Origin: Dastarcus helophoroides
Taxonomy: Eukaryota; Arthropoda; Insecta; Coleoptera; Bothrideridae
Assembly (NCBI GenBank): GCA_028583605.1
Contig: CM053325.1
Span: 60,234,322 to 60,298,321 of the forward strand
DNA: 64,000 nucleotides
Direction of reading: 5' to 3'
Shown here piece after piece: positions 22,701 through 36,120 of the stretch (positions are counted from its first letter, which is position 1; each line of letters opens with the position of its first letter). The position numbers and the translations under genes are program-made. The notes beneath the pieces are model-generated. The model saw nothing but the letters and a program-made list of their open reading frames with translations, was not told the origin of the DNA and did not search any database.

Positions 22701-25700
22701 TATATAAAATCGCTTAATCCGCCTAAAAAAGTTTTCATTTCAAAAATGTTGACATTTTCAAATAAATCGAAATTTTCAAAAAAGGACCAATCTCGAATTT
22801 CGAGAAAATATTCGAAATCCTGTAAAAAGTCGAATTTAAGAAATAGGTCGTAGATTTTAGGTTGTCAAAATTTCAAGAAAAAGTTGTAATTTTGTGAAAA
22901 AAAGTCGACATTTAAAACTCATTGAAAATTTCAAATAAGTCAACTTTTTCAAAAGTTAGCATTTTCAAAGAAGTCGAATTTTCCAAAACGAAATTTTGGT
23001 TCTTGGTTATCTTCAAAAATTGAATCTTGTCCCCTGAAACTAAGAAAGGTTAAAAAATACAACAAAAGTTGCTCTAAGACGTTTCGATAGCCAAGCTATC
23101 ATCTTTAGAGAGATACGAAATTTATAACAAAGTTAAAAAGGTCAAAGACTTCAAAGAAAAACGAAAATAAAAAAAAATGAAATTTTGAAAATATTACAAA
23201 CGTCTTAACAAATTTTTAATCATAATTTTTAAAAAGTCTTGGTATTTTGGAAATTTTGGAAAAGGTCCAAATTTTCTAAAAATTCTTAATTTTCAAAAAA
23301 GTCAAAGTTTCCAGAAAAAGTTGATTTTCTTTAAAAAGGTTGTATATTTTAGAAAGATGCAGAATGTAAAAAACGGCCAAAATTTCTAAAAGGTCGAGAC
23401 TACAAAATATATAAAATTTTTCAAATTTCAAATTTTCGAAAAAAAAAATATAAAAGTTGTAAAATCAAAATTTATAGGAAGGATATTTCGAGAAAAAGAC
23501 AAAATTTTGCATAGAAAACGGAATTCTCAACGAATAACAGTTTTCGGGAATTTCCTGAAAAAAAAAATACAAACAATTTAAATGTTTTTTTCAATTTATT
23601 TAACATTTCTTCGGCCCAGATATATTTCCGGTCAATAAGGGTCTACCATGAAGAATAAACAATTTAAAATTTAAAAAAAAATTTTTGAGAACCTATTTTT
23701 TCAAAATATAGATCCAAATTTTAAAACAGCTGAACATGTTGTGAAAAAGTGATATTTTTAAAATTTTCAGAACAAATTGAAATGTTCAAAAAATTGGAGT
23801 TTTTAAAAAACTGCCGAAATATTCAAGAAGTTTTCAAAACATAACAAAAATTCCTGAACAAACTAAAATTTCACAAAAAAATCAACATTTTCAAAAAAAT
23901 GCCTAAATTTTTAGAGCCGAAGTTTTCAGAACAAGTCAACATTTTGAGAAAACTTCAAAATTTGAAAAAAATAAATATTTTCGAATGAAATGGAAATTTT
24001 AGAATAAATATTCTATGAGAAAGACAAAAAATTCAAATTTTTGCAGGTGATCAGTGCATATTTTGTCTTTTTATGAATTATTTTCTTAATTAAAAGTTGA
24101 CATTTCATATCTAAAGTTAAAATTTCTAGAGTAAACTTCTAATGCAGGGATTAAGGTCAAAAAACCTTTGAATTTCCACAAAACTTTTTCGAAATTTTTA
24201 ATTCAAAGTCAAAATTTGGAAATGGAATTTCGAAAAGAAATTTTAAAATGTTTAAAAACGTGTTTGCCCACATTTCCTATTTCTCGAAAATATTGTTAAA
24301 TTTCGACCTTTTTTTGAATCTTTTCAGCTTAAACTTGACAAATGCTACTTTTTAAAATGGCAGCTTTAAAATTAAAATTTAGCTAAATCGTGAATTCATT
24401 TTATGGAATTCGTTCGAAATTTAAAATTAACTATGAAATTAGATTCTTCAAAAAAATTTAAAAAATTCCTGAGATAAGCAAATTTTTCAAAAAGTTAAAA
24501 TTATAAAAATTCAAAATTTTAAGAAAACGATCAACACTTAAAAAAAATGACCAAGTTTTCACAAAAAGTCGAATTTTTGAAAACTTGGACATTTTCAAAA
24601 TATGGAAATGGAATTTCGAAAAGAAATTTTAAAATGTTTAAAAACATGTTTCCCCACATTTTCTATTTCTCGAAAATAGTTCTTAATTTCGACCTTTTTT
24701 AAATCTTTTCAGTTTAAACTTGAAAAATGCTGCTTTTTAAAATGGCAGCTTTAAAATTAAAATTTAGTTAAATGGTGAATTTATTTTATGGAATTCGTTC
24801 GAAATTTAAAATTAACTATAAAATTAGATTCTGTAAAAATAATTAAAAAATTCCTGAGACAGGCAAATTTTTTGCAACGTTAAAATTATAAAAATTCAAA
24901 ATTTTAAGAAAACGGTCAATGTCCAAGTTTTCACAAACAGTTGAATTTTTGAAAAATATAGAAATTTCGAAAAAACTTCCAATTCTAAAAAAAAGCCATA
25001 ATTGCGAAAAAAGTCCAAGTTTTGATGATAAAAGGTAGACAATTTTAAAAAAGGTGAAATTTCTGAAAATAATGGGAAATTTCAAAAAGAAAAAAGAAAC
25101 AATTTTTCAAAGGTGAAAATTTTCGGAAAAAAAGTCGAATTTCTCAAATTTACCACACAAAGTCGATATCTTGCTAAAAAGACAAAATTTTTAAAAAAAG
25201 TCAGAATTTTCAAAAAAAATAAAAATTTTGAAAAATAGTAAAAAATCTGAACAAAAATGGAAATTTCCAAAAAAAAGAAAATATTTTAAAAAAAGGTAAA
25301 AGTTTTCAAAAAAACTGTTAACAGAATCATATTTATAAAGAAATCAAAATTTTGAAAAAAAAATCGAAATTTTGAGAAAAAAGCTTTATGTTTGAATTTT
25401 TACAAGAAGTCGAAATTTCTAAAAGAAGGGAAAATTGTTCCAAAAAAATCAAATTCTGAAAATAGTTATAGCTTTGAGAAAAAGTCGAAAATTTAATGAT
25501 AAAAGGTCGAAATTTTCAAAAAAAAGCAAAAAAAAGTTCGAAAATGTTAAAATTCACAATTTTGAAAAAAATTCAATTTTTAAAAAAGTGTAAATTAAAA
25601 AAAATTAAATTTTTTTAATGGAAGTTCAATTTTCTACATAAAAGTTGAAAAAAAGTCAAAATTTTTGAAAAAAAGTCGCAATTTTCGAAAAAGGTCAAAA

Positions 25701-26460
25701 CTTTGGACCAAGGTGGAAATTTCAAAAAAAGGGTAGAAGTTTTCAAAATTCAATCTTTCAACATCAAATTTATAGAAAAAATCAAAATTTTGAAAAAAGT
25801 TACATTTTTGAGAAAAGATCGAAATTTGGGTAAACTTTTTCAAAAAATTCAGAATTCATGAAATAAATCAAAATCCCAAGGAAAGGCGAAACTAAAAGAG
25901 TCTTGTGATTAATAAAATAAGTAAACGTTAGAACAAAATGGAAAATATTAAAAAGTCGTAGTTTTGAAAAAAAAAATGAATTTTTTAAAGAAAGTGACAA
26001 TTTTCGGAAAAAAGTCTAATTTCTCAAATTTACTACACAAAAGTCGGAATCTGCTAAAAATCAAGATTTTTTAAAAAAGTCAGGATTTTCAAAAAAAAAG
26101 TTAAAATTTCGAAAAATAGTAAGAAATTTGAACAAAAGTGGAAATTTGAAAAAAGAGAATATTTTGAACTTTGAGAAAAAAGCTTTGTGTCAACATTTTA
26201 ACAAAAAGGCAAAATTTTGAAAAAAGGGAGCTTTCCAAAAAAAAATAAATTCTGAAAAAAGTTAAAGCTTTGAGAAAAATTCCAAAATTTGAAAAAAGTG
26301 GAAACTAAAAAAAAACGAGAAAATTTGAATTTCGAAGTTTTCAAAATGTATCGACAAAATACTTAAAAAAGTCGAAAAATGTTTGAAAATTTTCAATAAA
26401 AATTGAAGGCAGACTTTTCAAAAAGTCATCATTTTTGGAAAGTCAAAATTTTGAGAAAAT
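22700..26460. repeat. degenerate A/T-rich repeat block
   Basis: Long runs built from variants of GAAAATTTTCAAAAAA, with internal direct duplications. One ~260-bp block occurs at about 24218-24485 and again at about 24604-24870, offset ~385 bp. Another occurs near 25100 and again near 25990. A foldback arm of the GATAGCCAAGCTATCATC family lies at about 22990-23120. No coding region is supported; all open frames here are lysine/phenylalanine strings. Confidence 0.7.
23590..23680 (-). repeat. copy of the 8222-element interior lacking the hammerhead insertion
   Basis: On the reverse strand this segment reads the two blocks that flank 8483-8899 almost directly joined (TTGACCGGAAATATATCTGGGCCG around the junction). 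It therefore acts as an empty site for the hammerhead-bearing insertion. Confidence 0.65.
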
Positions 26461-28679
26461 GTCAAAAATCAAACGGCGAGAGAGTTGACGTTTGCGAAGT
26501 TGAAACTTACTTTCAAATTTTGAAAAAGAAGTAAAATGTTTTGAAAAAATCGTCGAATTTAAGAGCAGTCAGATTTGCAAAAAAAATTGAAATTTCGAAT
26601 CGAATGTCAACATTTTCAAAAATAAGGTCAAGATTTTCAAAAATAAGGTCAATATTTTTAAAAAAAGGTCAACATTTTCAAAAATGAGGTCAAACATTTG
26701 AAAACTGTCGCAATTTTCGAAAAACTTCAAAACTTCGGGATAATATTAAAATATTCAAAACAATTTGAAATATCGAAAAAAAAATTTAAAAAGTTGAAAA
26801 TTTTAAAAAGTAAAATGTTTACAAGAACAAAAGATATAAAGAAGTAAAAAGTCCAAAAAAACCAAAATATATTTAAATAAGACAGAATTTTGAAGACTTT
26901 GGAGAAACTGGAATTTTCAGAATTTTCAAAATTTAAAAAAATGGAATTTAAAAAATCAAACGGCGAGAGAGTCGATGTTTGCGAAGCTGAAACTTACCTT
27001 CAAATTTTGAAAAAGAATTAAAATGTTTTGAAAAAATCGTCGAATTTAAAACCAGTCAGATTTGCAAAAAAATTGAAATTTCGAATCGTATGTCAAAAAA
27101 GGTAAAGTTTTTAAAAAATAAGGTCAACATTTTCAAAAATAAGGTCAACATTTTCAAAAAAGAGGGCAACATTTTGAAAAATAAAGTCAAACCTTTGAAA
27201 ACTGTCGCAATTTTCGAAAAACTTCAAAACTTCGAGATAATATTAAAATATTCAAAACAATTTGAAATATCGAAAAAAAAATTTAAAAAGTTGAAAATTT
27301 CAAAACGTAAAATGTTTAACAAGGACAAAAGATATAAAGAAGTAAAAAGTCCAAAAAAAGCCAAAATATATTCAAATAAGACAGAATTTTGAAGACTTTG
27401 GAGAAACTGGAGTTTTCAAAATTTTCAAAATTTTAAAAAAGTCAAAATTTGTAAATCAAGCCAAAATTTGTAAAATAAAGCCAAAATTTGCAAGAATATA
27501 TCAAAATTTGCAAAATCAAGTCAAAACTTCCAAAAAAAAGTATGAAATTTTGGTCGAGTTAGAAAAGATAGACTTTGTGGAAAAAGTATTTTAAAAAGTC
27601 AACATTTTGAAAAAAGTCAAAATTCGAAAAGACTTTTTAAACAGTTTGGCTTAGTTTTCATCGAAATTGGAACTCTTATTTTAATCCAAAAAAATTGAAA
27701 TTTTGGTCGAGCGAGAAAAGGTTGACTTTGTGAAAAAGGTGAGTATTTTCAAAGGTCGAATATTTTGAAATAAGTCGAAATTTTTAATGAAAATTATATT
27801 CTTCAAAAGTTCGGAATTTTCAAAAAAAGTGTGCCCAAGAATCCTTTCTCTTTTTTCACGTGGACGAAGGGGCGGTATTTATTAGGAAATTATTTTTCTA
27901 AAAATTTCAAGAATATTATATGTCAAAAGTTGAGTTGAACAGCAAAAGTTTAAAAAGAAATATTTTTTGAAATTTAGTCCCTTTTTGTAATTTGATTTTT
28001 TGAAAATGTCACCTTTTTCGCAAAATTTTCTCGAAAACGGACATTTTGGAGGTTTTTTAAAATTTTGACATTCTCGTAAAATTTCGATGTTGATTTAAAA
28101 TAAGATCTTTTCATTTTACTCAAAATTTCGTTTTTCGGTAATTTTGACTTAAAAAAAGTTCATAATTTCTGTAAAACCTGAAACTGAAATTATAATTAAA
28201 GAAAAAATAAAAATTATTAGATATCTTCGAAAAAAGTCAAATCAGCTAACAAAAATGTTCTCAAAATTTCTACAAATGTAGTATTTTCCACACGACAGCT
28301 AAAAACAATTGCGTTATTTTCGAAATGTTTGCTTTTTTTTTAAATTCCTAAGCTCACATTTGACATTTCTAGTTTTAAAATAAGAGTTCCAATTTCGATG
28401 AAAATTAAGCCAAAATGCTAAAAAAAGTCTTTCCGAGTTAAAGTAAAAACCTTGAAAGAAAACATTAGTTTTTAAAAAATAATGTTTTAAAAATTTCGAT
28501 TTTTAAGCGCGAAGTTTAAATTTTTATAAATATTTTGTACTTTTAATTAGAAACTCGATTATTCGAATTTTTTTCGTCACCATTGGTTATAATAATGTTT
28601 CTACTAAAAACTGAAATATAGATCTTATCTCGTGAAACCAAGAAAGAATAAAAAATACAACAAAAGTTGTTCTAACGCG

Positions 28680-28815
28680 TTTCGATAGCCAAGCTATCAT
28701 CTTCAGAGAGATACAGTATCAGTATCTCTCTCTGAGATACAGTATCAGTATCTCTCTGAGATACAGTACCAGTACCTCTCTAAAGATGATAGCTTGGCTA
28801 TCTACATTATCTCTC
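28680..28815. repeat. foldback hairpin with palindromic minisatellite, unit 1
   Basis: The arms CGATAGCCAAGCTATCATCTTC and GATGATAGCTTGGCTATC enclose repeats of GAGATACAGTATCAGTATCTC, itself nearly self-complementary. The arrangement could extrude a cruciform. Matching hairpins lie at 31100-31230, 33440-33600 and 33985-34175. Confidence 0.85.
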
Positions 28816-31099
28816 TCTGTTAAAAAAAACAAAATTTTAAAAAAAAAGTTTCGATTTTCAAAAAAAAAGTTAAAATTTCGAAAAATAGTAAAAAGTTTGA
28901 ACAAAAGTGGAAATTTGAAAAAAGAGAATATTTTGAAAGAGGTAAAGGTTTAAAAAATGTTTCAACATAATCATATTTATAAAAAAAAACCAAAATTTTG
29001 AAAAAAATTTGAATTTTGAGAAAAAAAAGCTTTGTATCAACATTTTAACAAGAAAGCAAAATTTCGAAAAAACCGAGAAGTTTTCCAAAAAAAAAAATAA
29101 ATAAATCCTGACAAAAAGTTATAGCTTTGAGAAAAATTCCAAAATTTGAAAAAAGTGGAAACTAAAAAAAAACGAGAAAATTGGAATTTCGTAGTTTTCA
29201 AAATGTAACGACAAAATACTTAAAAAAGTCGAAAAATCTTTGAGAATTTTCAATAAAAATTGAAAGCAGGCTTTTCAAAAAGTCATCATTTTTAGAAAGT
29301 CAAAATTTTGAGAAAATGTCAAAATTTTAAAAAAATGGAATTTAAAAAATCAAACAGTGAGAGAATCCATGTTTGCGAAGTTGAAACTTACTGTCAAATT
29401 TTGAAAAAGAATTAAAATGTTTTGAAAAAATCTTCGAATTTAAAAGCAGTCAGATTTGCAAAAAAATTAAAATTTCGAATCGATTGTCAAAAAAGGTCAA
29501 CTTTTTAAAAAATAAGATCAACATTTTCAAAAATAAGGTCAACATTTTCAAAAGTAAGGTCAACATTTTCAAAAATAAGGCCAACATTTGCAAAAATAAG
29601 GTCAAACATTTGAAAGCTGTCGAAATTTTCGAAAAACTTCAAAACTTCGAGATAATATCGAAATATTCAAAACAGTTTGAATATCGAAAAATTAAAAAAG
29701 TTGAAAATTTCAAAAAATAAAATGTTTAACAAGGACAAAAGATATAAATGAAGTAAAAAGTTCCAAAAAAAACCAAAATATATTCAAATGAGACAGAATT
29801 TTGAAGACTTTGGAGAAACTGGAAGTTTTCAAAATTTTCAAAATTTTAAAAAAGTCAAAATTTGTAAATCAAGCCAAAATTTGTAAAATAAAGCCAAAAT
29901 TTGCAAGAATATATCAAAATTTGCAAAATCAAGTCAAACTTCCAAAAAAAAGTATGAAATTTTGGTCGAGTTAGAAAAGATAGACTTTGTGGAAAAAGTA
30001 TTTTAAAAAGTCAACATTTTGAAAAAAGTCAAAATTCGAAAAGACTTTTTAAACAGTTTGGCTTAGTTTTCATCGAAATTGGAACTCTTATTTTTAATCC
30101 AAAAAAATTGAAATTTTGGTCGAGCGAGAAAAGGTTGACTTTGTGAAAAAGGTGAGTATTTTCAAAGGTCGAATATTTTGAAATAAGTCGAAATTTTTAA
30201 TGAAAATTATATTCTTGCAAAAGTTCGGAATTTTCAAAAAACGTGTGCCCAAGAATCCTTTCTCTTTTTTCCACGTGGACGAAGGGGCGGTATTTATTAG
30301 GAAATTATTTTTTCTAAAAATTTTCAAGAATATTATATGTCAAAAGTTGAGTAGAACAGCAAAAGTTTGAAAGAGAAATATTTTTTGAAATTTAGTCCCT
30401 TTTTGTAATTTGATTTTTTGAAAACGTCACCTTTTTCGCAAAATTTTCTCGAAAACGGACTTTTTGGAGGTATTTTAAAATTTTGACATTCTCGTAAAAT
30501 TTCGATGTTGATTTAAAATAAGATCTTTTCATTTTACTGAAAAATTTCGTTTTTTCGGTAATTTTGACTTAAAAAAAGTTCATAATTTCTGTAAAATCTG
30601 AAACTGAAATTATAATTAAAGAAAAAATAAAAATTATTAGATTTCTTCGAAAAAAGTCAAATCAGCTAACAAAATGTTCTAAAATTTCTACAAATGTAGT
30701 ATTTTCCACACGACAGCTAAAAACAATTGCGTTATTTTCGAAATGTTTGCTTTTTTTTTAATTCCTAAGCTCACATTTGACATTTCTAGTTTTAAAATAA
30801 GAGTTCCAATTTCGATGAAAATTAAGCCAAAATGCTTAAAAAAAGTCTTTCCGAGTTAAAGTAAAAACCTTGAAAGAAAAAATTAGTTTTTAAAAATAAT
30901 GATTTTAAAAATTTCGATTTTTAAGCGCGAAGTTTAAATTTTTATAAATATTTTGTACTTTTAATTAGAAACTCGATTATTCGAATTTTTTTCGTCACCA
31001 TTGGTTATAATAATGTTTCTACTAAAAACTGAAATATAGATCTTATCTCGTGAAACCAAGAAAGAATAAAAAATACAACAAAAGTTGTTCTAACGCGTT

Positions 31100-31230
31100 T
31101 CGATAGCCAAGCTATCATCTTCAGAGAGATACAGTATCAGTATCTCTCTCTGAGATACAGTATCAGTATCTCTCTGAGATACAGTACCAGTACCTCTCTG
31201 AAGATGATAGCTTGGCTATCTACATTATCT
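31100..31230. repeat. foldback hairpin with palindromic minisatellite, unit 2
   Basis: Nearly identical to 28680-28815 and located 2.42 kb downstream, as part of the tandem repeat. Confidence 0.85.
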
Positions 31231-33439
31231 CTCTCTGTTAAAAAAACAAAATTTTTAAAAAAAAGTTTCGATTTTCAAAAAAAAAGTTAAAATTTCGAAA
31301 AATAGTAAACAGTTTGAATAAAAGTGGAAATTTGAAAAAAGAGAATATTTTGAAAGAGGTAAAGGTTTAAAAAATGTTTCAACATAACCATATTTATAAA
31401 AAAAACCAAGATTATGAAAAAAATTTGAATTTTGAGAAAAAAAAGCTTTGTATCAACATTTTAACAAGAAAGCAAATTTTCTAAAAAACCGAGAAGTTTT
31501 CCAAAAAAAAAAAATAAATAAATCCTGACAAAAAGTTATAGCTTTGAGAAAAATTCCAAAATTTGAAAAAAGTGGAAACTAAAAAAAACGAGAAAATTGG
31601 AATTTCGTAAGTTTTCAAAATGTAACGACAAAATACTTAAAAAAGTCCGAAAAATCTTTGAGAATTTTTCAATAAAAATTGAAGGCAGGCTTTTCAAAAA
31701 GTCATCATTTTTTAGAAAGTCAAAATTTTGAGAAAATGTCAAAATTTTAAAAAAATGGAATTTAAAAAATCAAACAGGTGAGAGAATCCATGTTTGCGAA
31801 GTTGAAACTTACTGTCAAATTTTGAAAAAGAATTAAAATGTTTTGAAAAAATCTTCGAATTTAAAAGCAGTCAGATTTGCAAAAAAATTAAAATTTCGAA
31901 TCGATTGTCAAAAAAGGTCAACTTTTTAAAAAATAAGATCAACATTTTCAAAAATAAGGTCAACATTTTCAAAAGTAAGGTCAACATTTTCAAAAATAAG
32001 GCCAACATTTGCAAAAATAAGGTCAAACATTTGAAAGCTGTCGAAATTTTCGAAAAACTTCAAAACTTCGAGATAATATCGAAATATTCAAAACAGTTTG
32101 AATATCGAAAAATTAAAAAAGTTGAAAATTTCAAAAAATAAAATGTTTAACAAGGACAAAAGATATAAAGAAGTAAAAAGTCCAAAAAAACCAAAATATA
32201 TTCAAATGAGACAGAATTTTGAAGACTTTGGCGAAACTGGAAATTTCAAAAGGTCAAAATTTTGAAAAAAGTCAAAATTTGTAAAATCAAGCCAAAATTT
32301 GTAAAATCAAGCCAATATTTGCAAAATCAAGACAAAATTTGCAAAATTAAGTCAAAACTTTCAAAAAAAAAATGAAATTTTGATCGAGTTAGAAAAGATC
32401 GACTTTGTGGAAAATGAGAGGATTTTAAAAAGTCGAAATTTTGAAAAAAGTCAAAATTTCCTAGAAAAAATGAAATTTTGGTCGAGCGAGAAAAGGTTGA
32501 CTTTGTGAAAAAGGCGAGTATTTTAAAAAGTCGAACATTTTGAAATAAATCGAAATTTTTAATGAAAATTATATTCTTTAAAAGTTCGGAATTTTGAAAA
32601 AAGTGTGCCTAAGAATCTTTTCTCTTTTTTCACGTGGACGAAGGGGCGGTATTAGGAAATTATTTTTCTAAAAATTTCATAAATATTATAGGTCAAAAGT
32701 TGAGTAGAACAGCAAAAGTTTGAAGAGAAATATTTTTTGAAAGTTAGTCCCTTTTTGTAATTTGATTTGTTGAAAACGTCACCTTTTTCGCAAAATTTTC
32801 TCGAAAACGGACTTTTTTGAAGCTTTTGGAAATATTGACATTCTCGTAAAATTTCGAGGATTGATTTCAAATAAGATCTTTTTATTTTATTAAAAATTTG
32901 GTTTTTCGTTAATTTTGATTTAAAAAAAGTTCATAATTTCTGTAAAAACTGAAACTGAAATTATAATTAAAGAAAAAATAAAAATTATTAGATTTCTTCG
33001 AAAAAAGTCAAATCAGTTAACAAAATTTCTACAAATTTAGTATTTTCCACACGACAGCTAAAAACAACTGCGTTATTTTCGAAATGTTTGCTTTTTTTTC
33101 AAATTCCTGAGCTCACATTTGACATTTCTATTTTAAAAATAAGAGTTCCAATTTCGATGAAAACTAAGCCAAAATGTTTAAAAAGAGTCTGTTCGAGTTA
33201 AAGTAAAAACTTTGAAAGAAAAAATTAGTTTTTAAAAAATAATGTTCCAAAAATTTTGATTTTTAGGCGCGAAGTTTAAATTTTTATAAATATTTTGTAC
33301 CGTTAATTAGAAATTCGATTATTCGAATTTTTATGGTCAGCATTGATTATAATAAATGTTTCTACTAAAAACTGAAATACAAATCTTGTCTCTTGAAACC
33401 AAGAAAGATTAAAAAATACAACACAAGTTTTTCTAACGC

Positions 33440-34395
33440 GTTTCGATAGCCAAGCTATCATCTTCAGAGAGATACAGTATCAGTATCTCTCTACGAGATA
33501 CAGTATCAGTATCTCTCTCCGAGATACAGTATCAGTATCTCTCTCTGAGATACAGTATCAGTATCTCTCTGAAAATGATAGCTTGGCTATCGAAATGCGT
33601 TGGAGCAACCTTTGTTGTTTTTTTAATCTTGCTTGGTTTTAGGAGACAAGATTTGTATTTCAATTTTTGAAGATAACCAAGGACCAGTCCGTTCCACCAA
33701 AATATTTCTGCTGTTAGAGTCAGCAAAATATCAACTTTCTCCGGTAATAAGAAATAAAAGTTTGACACTTCGCCCTCCATCGTAAAGGGCGAAGGTGGAC
33801 GACGATTTTTAAGCGCGAAGTTTAAATTTTTATAAATACTTTGTACTTTTAATTAGAAACTCGATTATTCGAATTTTTATCGTCAGCATTGGTTATAATA
33901 ATGTTTCTACTAAAAACTGAAATACAAATCTTGTCTCGTGAAATCAAGAAAGATTAAAAAATACAACAAAAGTTGTTCTACGCGTTTCGATAGCCAAACT
34001 ATCATCTTTGGAGAAATACAGTATCAGTATCTCTCTCCGAGATACAGTATCAGTATCTCTCTCTGAGATACCAGTATTAGTATCTCTCTGAAGATAATAG
34101 CTTGGCTATCTACAGTATCTCTCTCTGAGATACAGTATCAGTATCTCTCTGAAGATGATAGCTTGGTTATCGAAATGCGTTAGAGCAACCTCTGTTGTGT
34201 TTTTTAATCTTTCTTGGTTTTAGGAGACAAGATTTGTATTTAAATTTTGGAAGATAACCAAGGGCCAGTCCGTTCCACCAAAATGTTTCTGCTGTTAGAG
34301 TCAGCAAAATATCAACTTTCTTCGGCAATAAAAAATAATTGTTTGACAGGTCGCCCTCCATCGTAGAGGGCGAAGGTGGACGACTGGGCAAAATT
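33440..34395. repeat. foldback hairpins, units 3 and 4, with outer arms
   Basis: Two hairpins (33440-33600 and 33985-34175) are each followed by the outer arm of the hairpin element (GAGCAACCTTTGTTGT ... ACCAGTCCGTTCCACC) and a GC-richer tail containing TTTCTGCTGTTAGAGTCAGC and CGCCCTCCATCGTA. The short minus frames at 33532-33780 and 34167-34445 translate this tail twice. They are probably repeat by-products. Confidence 0.75.
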
Positions 34396-36120
34396 TTGTG
34401 ACACGATCCAATCCTGGAAGCATATATCTTTAACTTTATCAACATTTCGAGTTGACGAGTTCACGAATCACGAAAACTTGAAGAAATTTTAAGAAACCTT
34501 AAATTTTTCTCGAATTTTAGCCTTTTTTTTGAATATATCGTGTTAAAATTTTAATTTTACAAATTCTGAAATTTGACTCTTCCAAGAATGGGGAATTTAA
34601 ATTTGAAATTGTTATAGCCGAGAATTGGCGAATTTATTTTTTATATTTTAAGATAAGATAAAAATTTTTTTTTTAATTTTAACATAGCATACTTTACTAA
34701 AAAAATGTTCTCAATATTTCAAGTTTAACCTAGCGAAAGTCTGCCTATCTGGGGTTTAGATCTCTTGATTATTTATGTGGTTATTAACAGTTATAAGTTG
34801 GAAATGTTTAGTGACCGTACCGCACTGATGAGGCAAGGGAAGGCCGAAACCGAACTATGGTTGTGGTTGTAAATATTTTCAACTTTTAGCACGTATGTCG
34901 GCTCTTTTCTGTTTAAGTTTCAACATCGAATGGCAAACTGATCAGTGATCATCACTTGCAAATGGTGATCGAAAGGGGTAAATGTGACACATTTTTATTA
35001 AGTGTTGGTATTACCCTAAAGTCTTATCGTAGAGAGCAAATTAAATACTTGATTGAAGGAATTCAAAATGTGGTGGCACTGAAATAACGACTGTCACGGG
35101 ATCAATGAATAGTTTATATTAAATTGTAGTAGTATGACAACTAATCACGCGGTTAGCTTTGACTTAATGCAAATTACTCTTGGAACAAGAAAGTTTTTTT
35201 TGAAATCAGATTAAGAAATCAACATCCACGCTTACCATTTTGAATTACTTAAGGAGCTTTCCATGACAACTTCTCCAAACAAGTTGATTTTATCAAGTTC
35301 AGAAATCATTTTATCTATTCAGTGTATACGTCACTTTTTATAAGACAAAGGTGCATTGAAAATTATTTCTAATTAATTGAAATTAATTCTGCACGTTAAA
35401 TAAATATGAGCAAATGGATTTTTGTGTAAAAAAATTCCACAAACATTCCAGTAACGGATTTTCCGTAAATCTCTGTCGTGAGCTGATTTAATCAATCCAA
35501 TTTATAACCAATTCAAATGAGATTTAATAGAAATTAAAATCATATTTTAGGGATATATTTCATACTGTCAATTTATAAGATTTCGATCTAGATTTATTAA
35601 ACAAACAACTTCCATTTGTATTTAAATTTGTGCCATATATCGTACGACTACTCATTTTGTTGCATGGCCTCATCACACCTTAATATGTAATTGGCAGATA
35701 AATGTAACATTTATGTTAATCGAGTTTCATCAATACATACGAAAATTCTGCTATATGTCTTAATAACATCTCTTGACATTTTGACGGTCATTATTTCGAA
35801 ATAAGATTTTGTAATAAGCCCATTAAAGAATCATTCTCGGACAGATTAAAAGCATTTTAAATATAAAGAGCAAAATTATACTTTATGCTCGACAGTAAAT
35901 CTTACCGAAATTATAGTGATGACTGTAATGGACAAAACGAGGTAAACAAAGTGCACAAAGATGCTGAAACTGTGAAATAAAATTAGGTGCGGATTTATGG
36001 AGGGGCACGCGTGATTTTATCTATTTTCTAGAAAATTCATTCTATTTTGTATATCAAATTTGTTCTAAACAAAAAATTTGTTCTTAAAACGTTGATCCTG
36101 TTTTCGTTATTTCGACTTTT
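34396..36120. other. unique-looking DNA with a hammerhead-like fold, no protein gene
   Basis: From about 34740 to 36100 the sequence is much less repetitive than its neighbours. No open frame or exon was recognised. A hammerhead-like fold is listed separately at 34819-34867. Confidence 0.5.
34819..34867 (+). ncRNA. hammerhead ribozyme fold missing the cleavage-site nucleotide
   Basis: Stem I: 34819-34824 pairs with 34862-34867 (five Watson-Crick pairs and one G-T). CTGATGA core: 34825-34831. Stem II: 34832-34834 pairs with 34843-34845 (GGC/GCC). GAAA core: 34846-34849. Stem III: 34849-34851 pairs with 34859-34861 (ACC/GGT) with a 7-nt loop. In a working hammerhead one nucleotide (position 17) sits between stem III and stem I. 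Here position 34861 is followed directly by stem I, so that nucleotide is missing. The fold may be dead, or the gap may be a sequencing or assembly deletion. Confidence 0.6.

Larger units (their letters stand above)
26466..33600. repeat. ~2.42-kb tandem repeat, about three copies
   Basis: The landmark AAAATCAAAC..GAGAGA..TTTGCGAAG occurs at about 26466, 26952, 29347 and 31769. The last two full units are offset by 2395 and 2422 bp, and the first spacing is a partial 486-bp duplication. The frames at 29484-29720 and 31905-32141 translate identically, so copies two and three are very similar; single-base indels separate other parts. Each unit ends in a foldback hairpin with GAGATACAGTATCAGTATCTC repeats. 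Small open frames such as 27090-27392 are lysine/asparagine-rich by-products. Confidence 0.88.

Noticed and set aside
29484..32141. Two identical 78-codon plus frames
   Set aside because: Identity is due to the 2.42-kb tandem duplication; the translation is a K/N/I-rich repeat of a short satellite unit.
33440..34175. Regularly spaced palindromic repeats, possible CRISPR-like array
   Set aside because: Insect nuclear context, no unique spacers, and the units are direct minisatellite copies within a foldback.
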